64,000 bases of DNA. Source: Erinaceus europaeus (lineage: Eukaryota; Chordata; Mammalia; Eulipotyphla; Erinaceidae). The stretch lies in NCBI RefSeq assembly GCF_950295315.1, contig NC_080175.1:82711566-82775565 (forward strand), written 5' to 3'. This document shows, piece by piece, positions 1 to 11,159 of this stretch (position 1 is the first letter of the stretch; each line of letters opens with the position of its first letter). Under the pieces are notes generated by a model. The model searched no databases and had not been told where the DNA came from. It saw only the letters and a program-made list of their open reading frames with translations. Both the position numbers and the translations under genes were made by a program.

Positions 1-737
1 ATTTTGAAATGCAAATGTTGAACATTATCCACTTAAGGAGATAGTGAATTTTTTTTTATATCACCTCTACTACAACTACTCAGCTCTGCTTTTGTAACAC
101 AAGAGCAGCCATGACACATACAGTACATGGATAGAATTCTGTGGTTGTTATCTAATAAATCTATCTCCAAAAGCAAATGATACTGGCAGGTGAGACTTGG
201 TCTATGGGACATGCTTTGTGAAACCTGATGGATACTATACATTTAGAATGCAAGCTACTAGAAAAAGTTGGATCACAACAATGATATCACTGTTAGCCAT
301 ATGTTTAATAGTACTAAATACGTTTTAATATAATGCTTAGTTTCACTTTATATAAAAGTTCTCTTACATGTGTTCACTCTATCCCATAAAAGTATGATTT
401 TATGAAATTTATTTGTGAGCTAAGAAGTTAGAGACTAAGATGTCTCTAACTGCTGCTCTGAAAGCATACATTTGGTACAGCTAAGAGTGTATAAACTATT
501 CTATATTATAATGAAGAAGTAATTTATAATATTGTTACAGTTCAATTACTTAGACACACAAAATGGCAACATTGTTTGCAGCGCTTTGAATGAAGCTGGT
601 TTATACCAGCATCTTTCCGCAGTTTTACAGGAAGTTGAATATAATAACCTAGCTGCCAAAATTGTTATACTTCTGAGACTAAGAAGATGGAATGTGGGTT
701 TTTAAACCAATGAAATGTAGAAATGTAATTTCCTAGT
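1..737. other. AT-rich unique sequence, no feature seen
   Basis: No open frame of note, no recognisable repeat and no RNA gene. The short frames here have no family resemblance. It ends at the target duplication of the L1 fragment that follows. Confidence 0.6.
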
Positions 738-752
738 AAAAGTAGGAAAATA

Positions 753-1970
753 AAAAAATAGGATGGGACATAGTCTTTTGGTGGTGGGAATGGTGTTTAT
801 GTACACTCTTATTAAATTGTAGTCATATAAACCACATTCAATTAATATGAGAAGGGAAAATTGATCATATGTCTAGAACTTTTTAAAACACAGACTGAGT
901 CTTTTTAATACATATGCTGAGTGTTTGATATGTTTACTCTCTCAAAAGCCTAGACCAGGGAGAACAGAAGTAACTAGTGGTACAGCTATATACAAGATGC
1001 TGGGCATTATATAGCAAACCCTAAAGAGGGACTTTTCAAAGTTAACCCAATTGCCAAATAATGTGATGATAACAATAACTATCCATTGTCTTCTTGAACC
1101 CTAAGACAGCAGGAACCTCACATTTCCACTATAGAGGCTATATTTCCCCCAGTCCTGGAACCTTAGGGTGGGGCCCACTTTCCTGCATGTTTCTCCCAAT
1201 TCATATCAAGTAATATTGCATCTGCCAATAGCAACCTAATCAACGCAACGAGTGCCACCCCAGCATGCTTCACTTCAGACTGAGTCCAGAGACTTCAGGT
1301 GTGGAATGACAACCTTTCAGCTTCATCACTCGGGTGAAACTTTTCCTTTCATTGTATTCTCTAATTCCATTCCAGATGTTCCACTCCCCAATAAGGTCCT
1401 CAAACCTAGATATAGACCAGGTTCCCTGAGATAGAGCATATGTTCACACGTGTCCATAAATCAGGGAAAAATATATAACTGAAAGCAGAAGTACACTAGA
1501 GTCTGCAGAGAGTACCCCTCCCCCAAAACTTCATCTGCACTATTCCAGCCTTTAGGTCCATGATTGTTCAACAATTTATTTGGCTTTGTATGTTAACTCT
1601 CTTTTCATCCACCAGGTTCCAGATGCCAGCATGATGCTGACCAGACTTCCCTGGACTGAGGACCCCACCAATATGTCCTGGATCTCTGTTTCCCCAGAGC
1701 CCCACTCTACTAGGGAAAGAGAGAGGCAGACTGGGAGTATGGATCAACCAGTCTAAGCCCATGTTCAGCGGGGAAGCATTTATAGAAGCCAGTCCTTCAA
1801 CCTTCTGCAACCCACAAGGACCTTGGGTCCATACTCCCAGAGGGATAGAAAATGGGAAAGCTATCAGGGGAGGGGATGAGATATGGAGACCAGGTGGTGG
1901 GAATTGTGTGGAGTTGCACCCTTCCTATCCTAAGGTTTTGTTAATGTCTCCTTTCTTAAATAAAAAAAAA
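753..1970 (+). mobile_element. L1 3'UTR copy (5'-truncated LINE-1)
   Basis: It matches the 3'UTR of the near-complete L1 at 25275-26631 along its length, from the GTGGTGGGAATGG block through the ACAATTTATTTGGCTTTGTATG block to an A-rich tail. No ORF2 sequence is present, so truncation lies just past the ORF2 stop. The flanks carry a probable target duplication, AAAGTAGGAAA near 739 and again at 1971. Open frames inside (1252-1434, 1568-1810 minus, 1761-2096) are UTR sequence, not genes. Confidence 0.9.
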
Positions 1971-2005
1971 AAAGTAGGAAATACTATTTTTACATTCTTA
2001 ACAAA

Positions 2006-2640
2006 TTCTTCTTCTTCTTCTAGTGTTTGCCCTTCTTCCATAGCCAGTCAACAGCATCAGGTTGAGCCTGATGTAAAGTTTCAAGACCTCCTTTGAATCT
2101 GGAGAGGTGGCAGTCGTTGACTATGTGGATCATAGTCTGTCAGTAGCCGCAGGGGCAGTTCGGGTCATCTCTGGCTCCCCAGCGATGGAACATAGCGGCG
2201 CACTGGCCATGGCCTGTTCGATAGCGATTGAGGAGGGCCCAGTCATAACGTGCTAGGTCAAAGCCGGGTTGACGCTTGCAGGGGTCTGTGATGAGGTGTT
2301 TGTTCTTTAAATCAGCTGACTGCCAGCTCTGTTTCCAAGGGACTGGAACAGAGAAGTTCAGTGTAGGCATAGGGGACCAGATTGGGTGACGAGATGTCAA
2401 GCGTTGGACAGGGTGGGCGAAGATATCCGCGCATATTGGCAGGTCCAGTCGAGGGTAGACGTGGGAAATGAACTTAGATGATGCCGCATCCCGACGAATA
2501 TCTGGAGGGGCGATTGCTAAGAACTGGCAGCCATGGAACCGGGGTGGAACGGATGGTTCCAGAAATTATCCTCATGGAGGAATATAATTTGGAATCGACC
2601 AAGTGGACATGGGGGCTACGGAACCATACTGGCTATTTAA
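2006..2640 (-). mobile_element. Vingi-like non-LTR retrotransposon, 3' fragment of the reverse transcriptase ORF
   Basis: Minus-strand translation gives a continuous C-terminal segment of an Ingi/I/Vingi-type polyprotein. It contains PPDIRRDAASSKFISHVYPR, then FAHPVQRLTSRHP, then the diagnostic LLNRYRTGHGQCAAMFHRWG followed by a CPCG...TMIHIV.DC knuckle. One in-frame stop follows CPCG (near 2140), and a frame change near 2510 links to an upstream segment with TIRSTPVPWLPVL. The 3' end is a (GAA)n tail, read as (TTC)n at 2006-2020, rather than poly(A). About 200 codons survive of a protein usually over 1000 residues, so this is a dead 5'-truncated copy. The Vingi call rests on remembered family motifs; another I-superfamily clade is possible. 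Confidence 0.75.
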
Positions 2641-3388
2641 GACAAGGATATAAGAAATTTTTATTAGCTAATATTTGTTATTGTGATTCTATCTTAACTG
2701 ATTGGTGTGTTATTGTAAATGATTATAGGTTTATGGCTATGTGCACTAAAATGTGATTTTTATCTACTTGATTATATCTGTTTTATTATAAATACAAATG
2801 CATAAAAGCAAAATACTATTAAATGAAATCCTGAATATAAATTGAAAACAGTGGGTGTCAGTTTTAAGATGTGACAGATTTTCTCTTTTAGAGAGAAAAT
2901 TATAGAGCAAGGGAATTTTAGAATTCATGTTTAGAGTTAAAATAATTTCCTGCCTTGTTGTCTCCCCATGCTTCCATGGTAGTTTTGAGAAAAATCAAGT
3001 GTCTGATAAGCTTACTAATGTCTTTAGTTAACACAAGTAGATAGTAATAATGGTGGCACTAGAATTCAGGCTGCCTGATTACATGGATAGCACTTCCAAT
3101 GGTGAATTACTAAATTGTTCAGATACATTTCTGCTTGGGAGCCCACATTGTAGATGTACTCCTGCTTGATCATACTTTTTAAACTTAACTACTAAACAGT
3201 TAGTTAAGCTCTAAGCTAACTGTTCAGATAAGGCAGGTACTCAGAACATTTAATTGTAGAGTGAATGTCAAGTTTTTTTGTTTGATTTCTACAAGCATAG
3301 GTTATTCTGCTCAGTGCTATAATGTCAACAACACATCCTAGTGAATAAGTAGTCATAGGATCAGTGAAATCACACATGTATTTGGTTA
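2641..3388. other. AT-rich unique sequence
   Basis: No gene or clear repeat is seen between the Vingi fragment and the microsatellite. Confidence 0.5.
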
Positions 3389-3389
3389 C

Positions 3390-3435
<46 letters not shown>
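3389..3435. repeat. (CT)n(CA)n microsatellite
   Basis: About 11 CT units followed directly by about 12 CA units. The frame overlapping it on the minus strand (3216-3431) codes RERERE/VCVCVC and is an artefact. Confidence 0.95.
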
Positions 3436-3450
3436 CCTAAAAAGTAAATA

Positions 3451-3630
3451 GGGCAGGGTAGATAGCATAATGGTTATGCAAATATACTCTCATGACTGAG
3501 GCTCCAAAGTCTCAGTTTCAATCCCCTGCACCACCATAAACCAGATCTGAGCAGTGCTCTGGTAAAAAATAAAATAAATTAAATAAAAAATTAAAATAAA
3601 AAAGTAAATAAAAATTAATTTAAAAATTTT
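3451..3630 (+). mobile_element. SINE-C (tRNA-derived)
   Basis: Head TAGCATAATGGTTATGC (box A-like), then TTTCAATCCCCTGCACC (box B-like), the CCATAAACCAG..GAGCAGTGCTCTGG body and a long impure A-rich tail. Confidence 0.85.
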
Positions 3631-3733
3631 ATATGACTCCATTATTTGAAATTCAGAAAAGCAACACTCAGAATCAGAATGATCAGTTGTTGGTTGAACT
3701 GGAACAAGAACTAACTACAAAACTGTATGGGGG

Positions 3734-3890
3734 GGGGGGGGTGGGCTGGGTGCCGGTGCACCAGATTAAGTGCACATATTACCAAGCATAAGGAGCTGAG
3801 CTCAAGCCTCCACTCCCTTATGCTGGGGTTCTATCTTTCTCTCCATCTTTCTATCTTCCTGTTCTCTCTCAATTTATCACTATCCTATCT
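3734..3890 (+). mobile_element. SINE-A, divergent
   Basis: Recognisable GTGCACCAGATTAAGTGCACA head, pyrimidine-rich tail region and a CTATCTAATAAA end, preceded by a run of 12 G at about 3728-3740. It is the target of the LTR insertion at 3897. Confidence 0.75.
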
Positions 3891-3896
3891 AATAAA

Positions 3897-4262
3897 TGTC
3901 ATTTTCTCCGGGCTGGCTTCACGGGCGGGTAACAGACGACCAGGGACACAAGGCTGAGCAGAGAAGCAGTATTTCTTTATTCACGAGCGAACAATTCAAA
4001 AAACTAATCTAATCTAATCACAGCCCAATTCTGATTTGCCTCTCTCTCCTCTGGCCGCAGCGTCCGGACCCAAGGAAGTAGGTAGGTCAGGGGCGGGTGG
4101 GAAGAAGGAAGAAGTGCAAACTAGCAAGGACTAAACCAAAATCTCCCGGAGGCAGGGGGAGTGAGACCAAACCAATGTAACAGAATGACCATGTAAATAG
4201 ACCACAAGGTCAAGCAATGTAACAGAAGGGATCCCAGAAGCACAACTAGAAGCATACCATCA
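3897..4262 (-). mobile_element. Solo ERV LTR, copy A
   Basis: It is homologous to the LTR at 16650-17100. On the minus strand it runs from TGATGGTATGC to a 3' CA end. It has an AATAAAGAAATA polyadenylation signal (plus strand TTTCTTTATT near 3971), then an R/U5-like stretch ending ...TTACCCGCCCGTGAAGC. The termini are TG...CA. Flanks AATAAA (3891-3896) and AACAAA (4263-4268) look like a 6-bp target duplication with one change. No gag, pol or env sequence is attached, so it is a solo LTR. Confidence 0.75.
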
Positions 4263-4350
4263 AACAAAATTAGGAAAAAAAACTGTATGAAGGAATGCAC
4301 TGATATAATGTAAAGGTATATAAACTTCAATGTTAGAATGGAAAAAATTA

Positions 4351-5145
4351 GAGCAGCTTGGAATGTTCCTACTCATGACCACAGAATGTGAGCTCAGACC
4401 TACAGGGATGCAAAGGTCACATAGGCTCCTAAGCTGAATATGGGCCCCAGATCAGATCAAATCGATGGGGTTTACAGTCAACAATATTTATACATCTTTC
4501 CCATATTTGGGAGCTACTCTCTTCCATGAGCCAGCTTTCTGGTCCTTTTTGTAGCCATGGCATCATCTCCCCAGACAATAACTTGGGTCCACCTGCATAT
4601 CAGATGTCAGGCCCAGAAAAGAAAAAAAAAAAAACACTAGTATAGTCTTGGGCCCTTTGGAATATAACTAAAATAGGCCTACTAACTATCTACAAAACGG
4701 AGACCCCCAAATCTTCATCTACACTTTTCCAGCCTTTAGGTTCATAATTAGTCAACAATTTGTTTGGCTTTATATGTTAACTCTTCTTTCAGCCACCAGG
4801 TTCCAGATGCTACCATGATGCCAACCAGACGACCCCATCAATGTGTCCTGGAGCCCTGCTGCCCCAGAGTCCCACCCCACTAGGGAAAGAGAGAGGCAGA
4901 CTGGGAGTATGGATCAACCTGTTAACATCCATGTTCAGCGGGGAAGCAATTACAGAAGCCAGACCTTCCATCTTCTACAACCTATAATGTCCCTTGTTCC
5001 ATGCTTACAGAGGGATAAAGGATAGGAAAGCTATCTGGCAAGGGGATGGGATACGGAGTTCTGGTGGTGGGAATTGTGTGGTTATACCCCTCTTATCCTA
5101 TGGTTTTTGTCAGTGTTTCCTTTTTTAAATAAAAATTATTTAAAA
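4351..5145 (+). mobile_element. L1 3'UTR copy with alternative upstream module (type Y)
   Basis: The last ~430 bp, from CTTCATCTACACTTTTCC near 4713 to the A-rich end, match the standard L1 3'UTR. The upstream ~360 bp do not. They match instead the minus-strand copy at 62611-63544 (for example GCAGCTTGGAATGTTCCTAC and ACCTGCATATCAGAT). Probable target duplication AATGGAAAAA(A)TTA at 4337-4350 and 5146-5158. Confidence 0.85.
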
Positions 5146-5254
5146 AATGGAAAAATTACTCCATATATTTATGAATATGTAATGTATTTAGTTGATTGCA
5201 ATTAGTCCAATGCATATGTCATACTTCAATAAATGATTTAAACATAAGATATTA

Positions 5255-5390
5255 GTAGCCAGGTGATAACTCCCCTGGTAGAAACAGAACTTGTATATAT
5301 CAGGCCCTGCGCTCAATCCTCATTTTCTGGGCAGTTCTTTCATCTCTTTTCTCTCTTTCTCACATGCAAAAAATAAACTTTAATGAAAAT
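5255..5390 (+). mobile_element. Old divergent SINE
   Basis: A GCCAGGTGATAACTCCCCTGG head followed by a CT-rich region and an AAAATAAACTTTAAT tail resembles SINE-A with much decay. Confidence 0.45.
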
Positions 5391-5534
5391 GAAAGATTAT
5401 TCTTAGTTCTGTGTTATATCAAAGTGTTATTTCAATAAAAATAATTACAGATACATTTTATAAAGTCTTTTCTTCTCTGTGAAACAAGATATATCTGTAT
5501 GTTTCTGGTGTTTTTTTTAGATATCTTTTTATTT

Positions 5535-5695
5535 TCTAATATTTTTATTTATTTTAATAAATTAAGTAAATATAAGCCAGAGATCAACTGAGAAGAGAGA
5601 GGGGGAAAGGGAGACACCTGTAGCACACTGCTTCACCATTTCTGAAGCTTCTTACACATGCTAATGTGTGTGCTCAGCTAGTTATGACATCACTC
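5535..5695 (-). mobile_element. Old SINE-A-like element
   Basis: Reverse-oriented: an AT-rich tail, GAGAGAGAGGGGGAAAGGGAGACACCTG, then TGCTTCACCATTTCTGAAGCTT and GTGTGTGCTCAGCTAGTTATG, the decayed head. Confidence 0.6.
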
Positions 5696-5699
5696 AATC

Positions 5700-6294
5700 C
5701 TGATGCTATTTATTGTTCTTTATTGATTCTGCTTTCTCTCCAATATATAGCATTTATTTCTACTTCGATATTTTTTGTATATTTTATATGGTTGTTTGCT
5801 GTTGTGAATGACAGATTTTAAATGGAAGATTTGAAGTGCTTTTCAGTTAATTAGAAGTCTAGGCAGGAAGCATAGAGTTAAAATATATTTCTTTCTCCCA
5901 TCTTACCCATCTTCCTTATCACTTTTGCATTAGCTTGGTACATGTGTTATACCTGATCAATCAATCATACTACATTTTTCAACATTATTGAGTGAACTTG
6001 ACATAGAATGTTATATATGTTTAAGTTATACAGAAAAAATATATATATACACACACATATATACACCAGGGTGTGATTAGAAATACATCTAGAAATTCAG
6101 CTACATATCACCATGTATGTATTGTGAGAATATTCACATTTTACTCTCTTAGCAACTGAAAACGACTCTCTTCACAACTGAATAAATAGCATACCAATAA
6201 CACATAAGAAAGATTGAAGCAGTACTCAAAACAATTCTACTAAGGAAAATCCCAAGAAGAGTCAGTTTTACAGGCTCATTCTTCTGAACTTTTA
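5700..6294. other. AT-rich sequence without identified feature
   Basis: It contains a short (TA)(CA) stretch near 6040-6065 and no supported gene. Confidence 0.5.
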
Positions 6295-6354
6295 TATAAT
6301 AATTTAGGCCAAATGTATAATAATTTAGGCAAAATGTATAATAGTTTAGGCTCA
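6295..6354. repeat. Three-copy 21-bp tandem repeat
   Basis: Units TATAATAATTTAGGCCAAATG at 6295, a one-change copy at 6316 and a partial, more diverged copy at 6337. Confidence 0.85.
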
Positions 6355-6479
6355 AACTTTTTAAAATATGCAGAACAACAGTACTAATAATCTCATTTTG
6401 TGAAGCCATATAAGTTTCCTTCAAGGAATGAAAACTATAAACCAATATTACTACTGAATAAAAAGCACAATTTTTTAAA

Positions 6480-7400
6480 AAACAAATTACTAAGAAGCTG
6501 AATTCAACAACATCCTAAAATCATTGTATACCTTGATCAAGTTGGATATATATTTGAAACACAAGAGTGTCAACATATCTAAATGAATGTGACACATCAC
6601 ATGAACTAAATTAAGGATGGCATTCATGGGATCCACTCAGTAAACATTGACAAAATCTGTATAACAACTCTAAGCAAAACAGGTGTAGATTTAATATACC
6701 TCAGCATACTAAAGGTCATGTAACACAAACCCACATATACATTCATTGGTATCAGTTTGAAGAAAAAAAATCAGGGGACAGGTGGTGGTGCACCTGGTTG
6801 AGCACTCACATTACAGTATGCAAAGACCCAGGTTCAAGCCCCTGGTTCCCACCTCTAGAGGAAAAACTTCAGGAGTGGTGAAGTAGGGCTGCAAGTGTCT
6901 GTCTGTCTGATACTCTATCTCCTCCTCCCTTCTCAATTTCCCTCTGTCTCTATCCAATAATAAAGAAAGACAAAAGAAAAACAAATTAGAAAAAAAAAAC
7001 TTTCAGTCAAAATAGGAATCACTATATTAATAAATAATAAAAGGTTAACCACTTCCATCCCCCTAATCAACATGAATTTAGGTAAAGAGAGGGAGACTAG
7101 AAATGCATTCAAATTGGCAAGAACAAAGTTAAATCATTTCTGCTTACAGATAACAACTTTATGTGAAAATCTACTGATTATACCAAACATCTTTTTGAAT
7201 AAATAAAATTCTAGTAAAAAATATGACTTAGTGAATTTTAAATAACAAAGTCGCAAGATGCAAATCAATTCCATTTCTATACATTAACAAAATAAGAAAA
7301 ATTTAAAAAGGCACAATTTTTGTAATAATATCAAATTGATAAAATAGCTTGAAATAAATTAAGCAAAGATAAAAATACTGAAAACTAAAAGATAGTTTAG
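6480..7400 (+). mobile_element. Old L1 ORF2 remnant, split by a SINE
   Basis: Translation with many stops and frame changes still shows reverse-transcriptase words such as DQVGYI and INSISIH (compare INVQKSVAF of younger copies), in the order expected for ORF2. It is interrupted at 6774-6990 by SINE-A and is much more decayed than the L1s at 18.9, 29.7 and 51.4 kb. Confidence 0.6.
6774..6990 (+). mobile_element. SINE-A
   Basis: Near-consensus GGTGGTGGTGCACCTGGTTG head, CAGGTTCAAGCCCCTGG box B, pyrimidine-rich 3' half and CTCTATCCAATAATAAAG tail. It is inserted in the old L1 remnant. Confidence 0.9.
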
Positions 7401-7498
7401 GGCTATAGTACACATTTCATTTTACAGATTTGTGGGAAGCCAAGCCAGAAATGTGGTAAGAAAAGGTAGTAAAAGGGACAAGGAAAATGAAGTATCTT

Positions 7499-7527
7499 TA
7501 ATTAATTAATTAATTAATTAATTAATA
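7499..7527. repeat. (TTAA)n tetranucleotide repeat
   Basis: About seven perfect ATTA units. Confidence 0.95.
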
Positions 7528-7614
7528 GAAATGGAACTCACTGCTCCAGATCACTTTTTTCATTTAGATGGATATATACAGATACATCTATAGACATATA
7601 TATATGTAGGGTTA

Positions 7615-7616
<2 letters not shown>

Positions 7617-7672
<56 letters not shown>

Positions 7673-7691
7673 GAGAGAGAGAGAGAGAGAG
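7617..7691. repeat. (TA)n(GA)n compound microsatellite
   Basis: About 26 TA units followed by about 11 GA units. The GA part merges into a decayed minus-strand SINE reaching about 7790. Confidence 0.95.
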
Positions 7692-7795
7692 GCAGAGTGA
7701 GAGAAGTCAGGAGTTGAAGCCCAACACTGAAGCTTCCTTCACTGACATAGCACCTCCAGTCAGGCTTCCTATCCATCAAGCTGTACTCTCCAACT
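7692..7795 (-). mobile_element. Decayed SINE, minus strand (SINE-E-like)
   Basis: GAGTTGAAGCCCAACACTGAAGCTTCCTTCACTG resembles the reverse of the SINE-E body. Weak similarity only. Confidence 0.4.
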
Positions 7796-7834
7796 TAACA
7801 GATGCATCTTTAATCTAACATGTTTAAAGTATTT

Positions 7835-7992
7835 TTAATTCATTTTTAAGATCTGAGATGCAGAGAGAGGGAGAGAGAATAAAGCACTGCTCAGTTCTGG
7901 CTTATGGTGGTACTGGTGACTGAACATGAGACCTAGCAGCCTCAGGCATGAAAGGTTTTTTGCAGAACCATTATGTTGTCTCCCCAGCTCCA
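7835..7992 (-). mobile_element. SINE-C, minus strand
   Basis: AGCACTGCTCAGTTCTGGCTTATGG, then a box B complement in TGAACATGAGACC and an AACCATTATGTTGTCT head complement. Confidence 0.8.
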
Positions 7993-8165
7993 TTCTGCCA
8001 TTTTAAGACCTGAATCACAAGAGGGAATTTAGTAGTTGATAATACATTTTAGATACTTAACATTACATATAACATATAGATTATATATATGTATATATAC
8101 ATATATATTTATTATTTTTTACTGTCATAAGCAGGCCATCACCTCTTCTGGCCAACCCTTTCAGA

Positions 8166-8192
8166 TAGATAAATAGATGGATAGATAGACAG
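8166..8192. repeat. Short (GATA)n repeat
   Basis: Imperfect GATA/GATG units. Confidence 0.8.
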
Positions 8193-9778
8193 TATCAAAG
8201 TTTCCTCCAATGCCAAAGTGACTAGGCTTGAATCTTGGTCATGTGCATAGCAAAGCAGCCATTCTCCCATGGGAATTATCTTAATGGTTCCAAAGAAAAG
8301 TCTATTAAGAGTTACATAACTATCATGCAATATAAAATGAACACACACGGAATATTTTATTTAATGCATTAATTACTAATTCAAAGACAGGATGGTAACA
8401 TGTAGTTTTATAGAAAGTAATTTGAGTTTTAAATAATTTTAACAATTTATTAGGAATTACAGTCTTATAAAATATTTTCAATGTAATGTAAAGGGATATT
8501 GTATTGAGTGGTAGTATATCTACATTGGACAATCAAAGTCTCTTTGCCTCAATAATCTCTTTTGCCTATTTTTCTTTTCTTAAACATTAATATAAACATC
8601 TGGAAACAGGTTGGAAGTTTCTGTTAGTATAATAGAATTTTAATATTTACATGTTAACTTCTACTCTTTACTAAGATAAATGTTTTATACTATGCTCTCA
8701 ATGTCCCATTCTCTTCAAAGTAATTGTTCAAATACTCTGCCAAATCTGTAATAATTTAATTATATGTTCCTATGACATATTGTACTCTCCAGAGAGGGGG
8801 TCCCCAATGAGTCCATAATTTTTGCAGCATAATTTCTGTTGTGAAAAAAATTGTGTTCTTTTAGCACTTATATTATTTGGATGGATAATGGCTGATGATA
8901 AATATAGATAGATAATGAAGATAGGTGAAAGATGATGATGGAAATACAAGATAGATGATAGACATGAGTATAAATATGCCGATGTAATTTGCAGACATAA
9001 ATGCTATATATTACTTTTCGTGCTGCTGCTATGTACAGAATGAAATAACAGTGCAAGCCTAATGTTGCTATCTTTAAAATAGCTTTTTTGTTTTGTTTGG
9101 TTTTGGTTTGGTTAGCTGTGAACTTGGATTCCAAAATACTCCCTAAATGATAAGTTGTTTCTTTATGACCACAAAAGTGATTTATAGAAAACATCTGCTT
9201 TTCTTCTGGGTGTCTGGCAGTTGAGCAACATAAGGCCAGATGAAAATTTCCCAATTAAAAAAAAAGCTAAACTCCCTTAGTAGAAGCATTATATTATATT
9301 GCTGCATTTATCTCACATGGGAGGAACAAAGTACAGGAAGCCAACACAAATGTTGTTCCAAGCTCATCTATGGTTTTCTTCCTACCAACCAGCTGGGAAC
9401 CCTGTGTCACTACACTGCTCTCTACAGTACTGTGATACTGTAACAATTCTGACTCTTGGAGTCTATCATATGCTGAGTCTATGAGTTCTTTAGTGAATTA
9501 ATGACTAGAGAATTGAGAGATCTAGAGCCTTTCTGAAGCAGTTGCCATATATTTAGTTTCCACATGTTTCTTAGATTCTCTAAGACTTTCTATATTTTAC
9601 TTAAAAAGTCTTCAATGTCTCACCCTTCCTTTGTTTAGTGCCTCATTTAGTGCCTATGGTTACACCTGAGATAATTTTCCTTCTGCCAGAACTCTCTTTA
9701 ATAGGGCTTTAGTATGTATGAGCTCTTAGATTTTTTTTCTGAAAATGTTTTCTGAGAAATTTGCTTCTATTTAAGAAT
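8193..9778. other. AT-rich unique sequence with GATA-rich patch
   Basis: No gene is supported. Interrupted GATA/GATG tracts at about 8880-8965 explain the repetitive frame on the minus strand there. Confidence 0.5.
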
Positions 9779-10302
9779 AACCCATAAACTAGGGAAAAAT
9801 ATATACCTGAAAGCAAAAGTACACAAGAGCATGCAGGGAATACCGCCCAACACTTCATCTGCACTATTCCAGTCTTTAGGTCCATGATTGTTCAACAATT
9901 TGTTTGGCTTTGTATGTTAACTCTCTTTTCAGCCACCAGCTTCCAGATGCCAGCAAGATGCTGACCAGATTTCCCTGGACAGAGGACCCCATCAGTGTGT
10001 CCTGGAACTCTGTTTCCCCACAGCCCCACCCTACTAGGGAAAGAGAGAGGCAGACTGGGAGTATGGATGGACCAGTCAAAGCCCATGTTCAGCGGGGAAG
10101 CAATTACAGAAGCCAGACCTTCTACCTTCTGCATCCCACAAGGACCCTGGATCCATGCTCCCAGAGAGACAGAGAATGGGAAGGCTATCAGGGGAGGGGA
10201 TGGGATATGGAGATTGGGACATGGGAATTGTGCAGAATTGTACCCCCCTTATTCTATGGTTTTATTAATGTCTCCTTTATTAAATTAAGAAAAAAAAGAA
10301 TA
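9779..10302 (+). mobile_element. L1 3'UTR terminal fragment
   Basis: It starts at the block homologous to CCATAAACTAG...ATATATACCTGAAAGC and runs to the A-rich end, matching the standard L1 3'UTR. A short AAGAATA sequence on both sides (about 9772 and 10298) may be the target duplication. Open frames here (9904-10431 plus, 9876-10134 minus) are UTR. Confidence 0.9.
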
Positions 10303-10795
10303 GCATCTACTAGTGTGAGAAGTGTTATACAGAAATCTCAATTAAATAAAGCTGGGGGGCTAAAAGAGTGTTGTATACAGGCACTAAGAAGACAATACAG
10401 CATTCAACTAGAAGAGACCTTATACCTCTGATAAAAAGAAATGCTTTATTGCACCACTGGGAGGAAGAAATGAGCAGCCTCACATAGGCAGTGACGCAAT
10501 GTCACTGACAAATGAAAAGCCACCATACTTCTGATTCCCAACCGCTTACAACATAATGTCATTTATATTAGTTTCTCTCAACTTGATATATGGACACTTT
10601 TTTTCTTTTGGCCCTGAAAAGTGTGCTTATGGTTACATAAGACTGCAAGTTATGGGTTGTTATTTAGTGTTATTTCCAAATAAATCTATTTTGCTGATGA
10701 GTTAACTAGGTGGTTATTTGCTTGACATCAACACTAATTATAGATTTCTATCCTAACAGAAAATAAGTGAACTGTTTACTATGTAAGGCCATAGG
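10303..10795. other. Unique sequence, no feature seen
   Basis: AT-rich; neither a repeat family nor a gene is recognisable. Confidence 0.5.
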
Positions 10796-10799
10796 CTTT

Positions 10800-11152
10800 G
10801 TTGTTTGTTTTATTTTTCCTCCAGGGTTACTGCTGGGGCCCAGTGCCTGCAGTATGAACCCACTGCTCCTGGAGGCCATATTTCCCATTGTTTTGCCCTT
10901 GTTGTTGTGCTTGTTGTAGTTGTTACTATTATTGTCATCATAGCTGTTGTTGTTGGGTAAGACAGAAAGAAATCGAGAAGGGAGTGGAAGACGGGGAGAG
11001 AAAGTTAGACACCTGCAGACCTGCTTCACTGCCTGCGAAGTGACCTGCCCCTGCAGGTGGGGAGCTAGGAGCTCAAACCAGGATTCTTATGTGGGGTCCT
11101 CATGCTCTGCGCCATGTGCGCTTAACCCGCTGATACCACCCAAACTCCCATA
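10800..11152 (-). mobile_element. SINE-B with extra 3' module
   Basis: On the minus strand the head is the decayed GGGAGTTTGGGTGGTATCAGCGGGTTAAG, then box B, then CTGCAGGTGTCTAACTTTCTC and the (ACAACA)n region. It continues into a ~70-bp module, on the plus strand TCCAGGGTTACTGCTGGGGC...CACTGCTCCTGGAGGCCAT. That module also occurs at the 3' end of other SINE types in this window. Confidence 0.85.
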
Positions 11153-11159
11153 AGTTGTT

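Noticed and set aside
2140..2400. A host gene coding for a small cysteine-containing protein
   Set aside because: The frame extends upstream without ATG into reverse-transcriptase C-terminal motifs and is broken by a stop; it is a retrotransposon fragment.
3216..3431. Frame starting MCVCVCVRERERE
   Set aside because: Antisense of the (CT)n(CA)n microsatellite.
9904..10431. A 175-codon open frame, the longest outside L1 ORFs
   Set aside because: It lies in an L1 3'UTR copy and homologous frames recur in other copies; no protein-family features.
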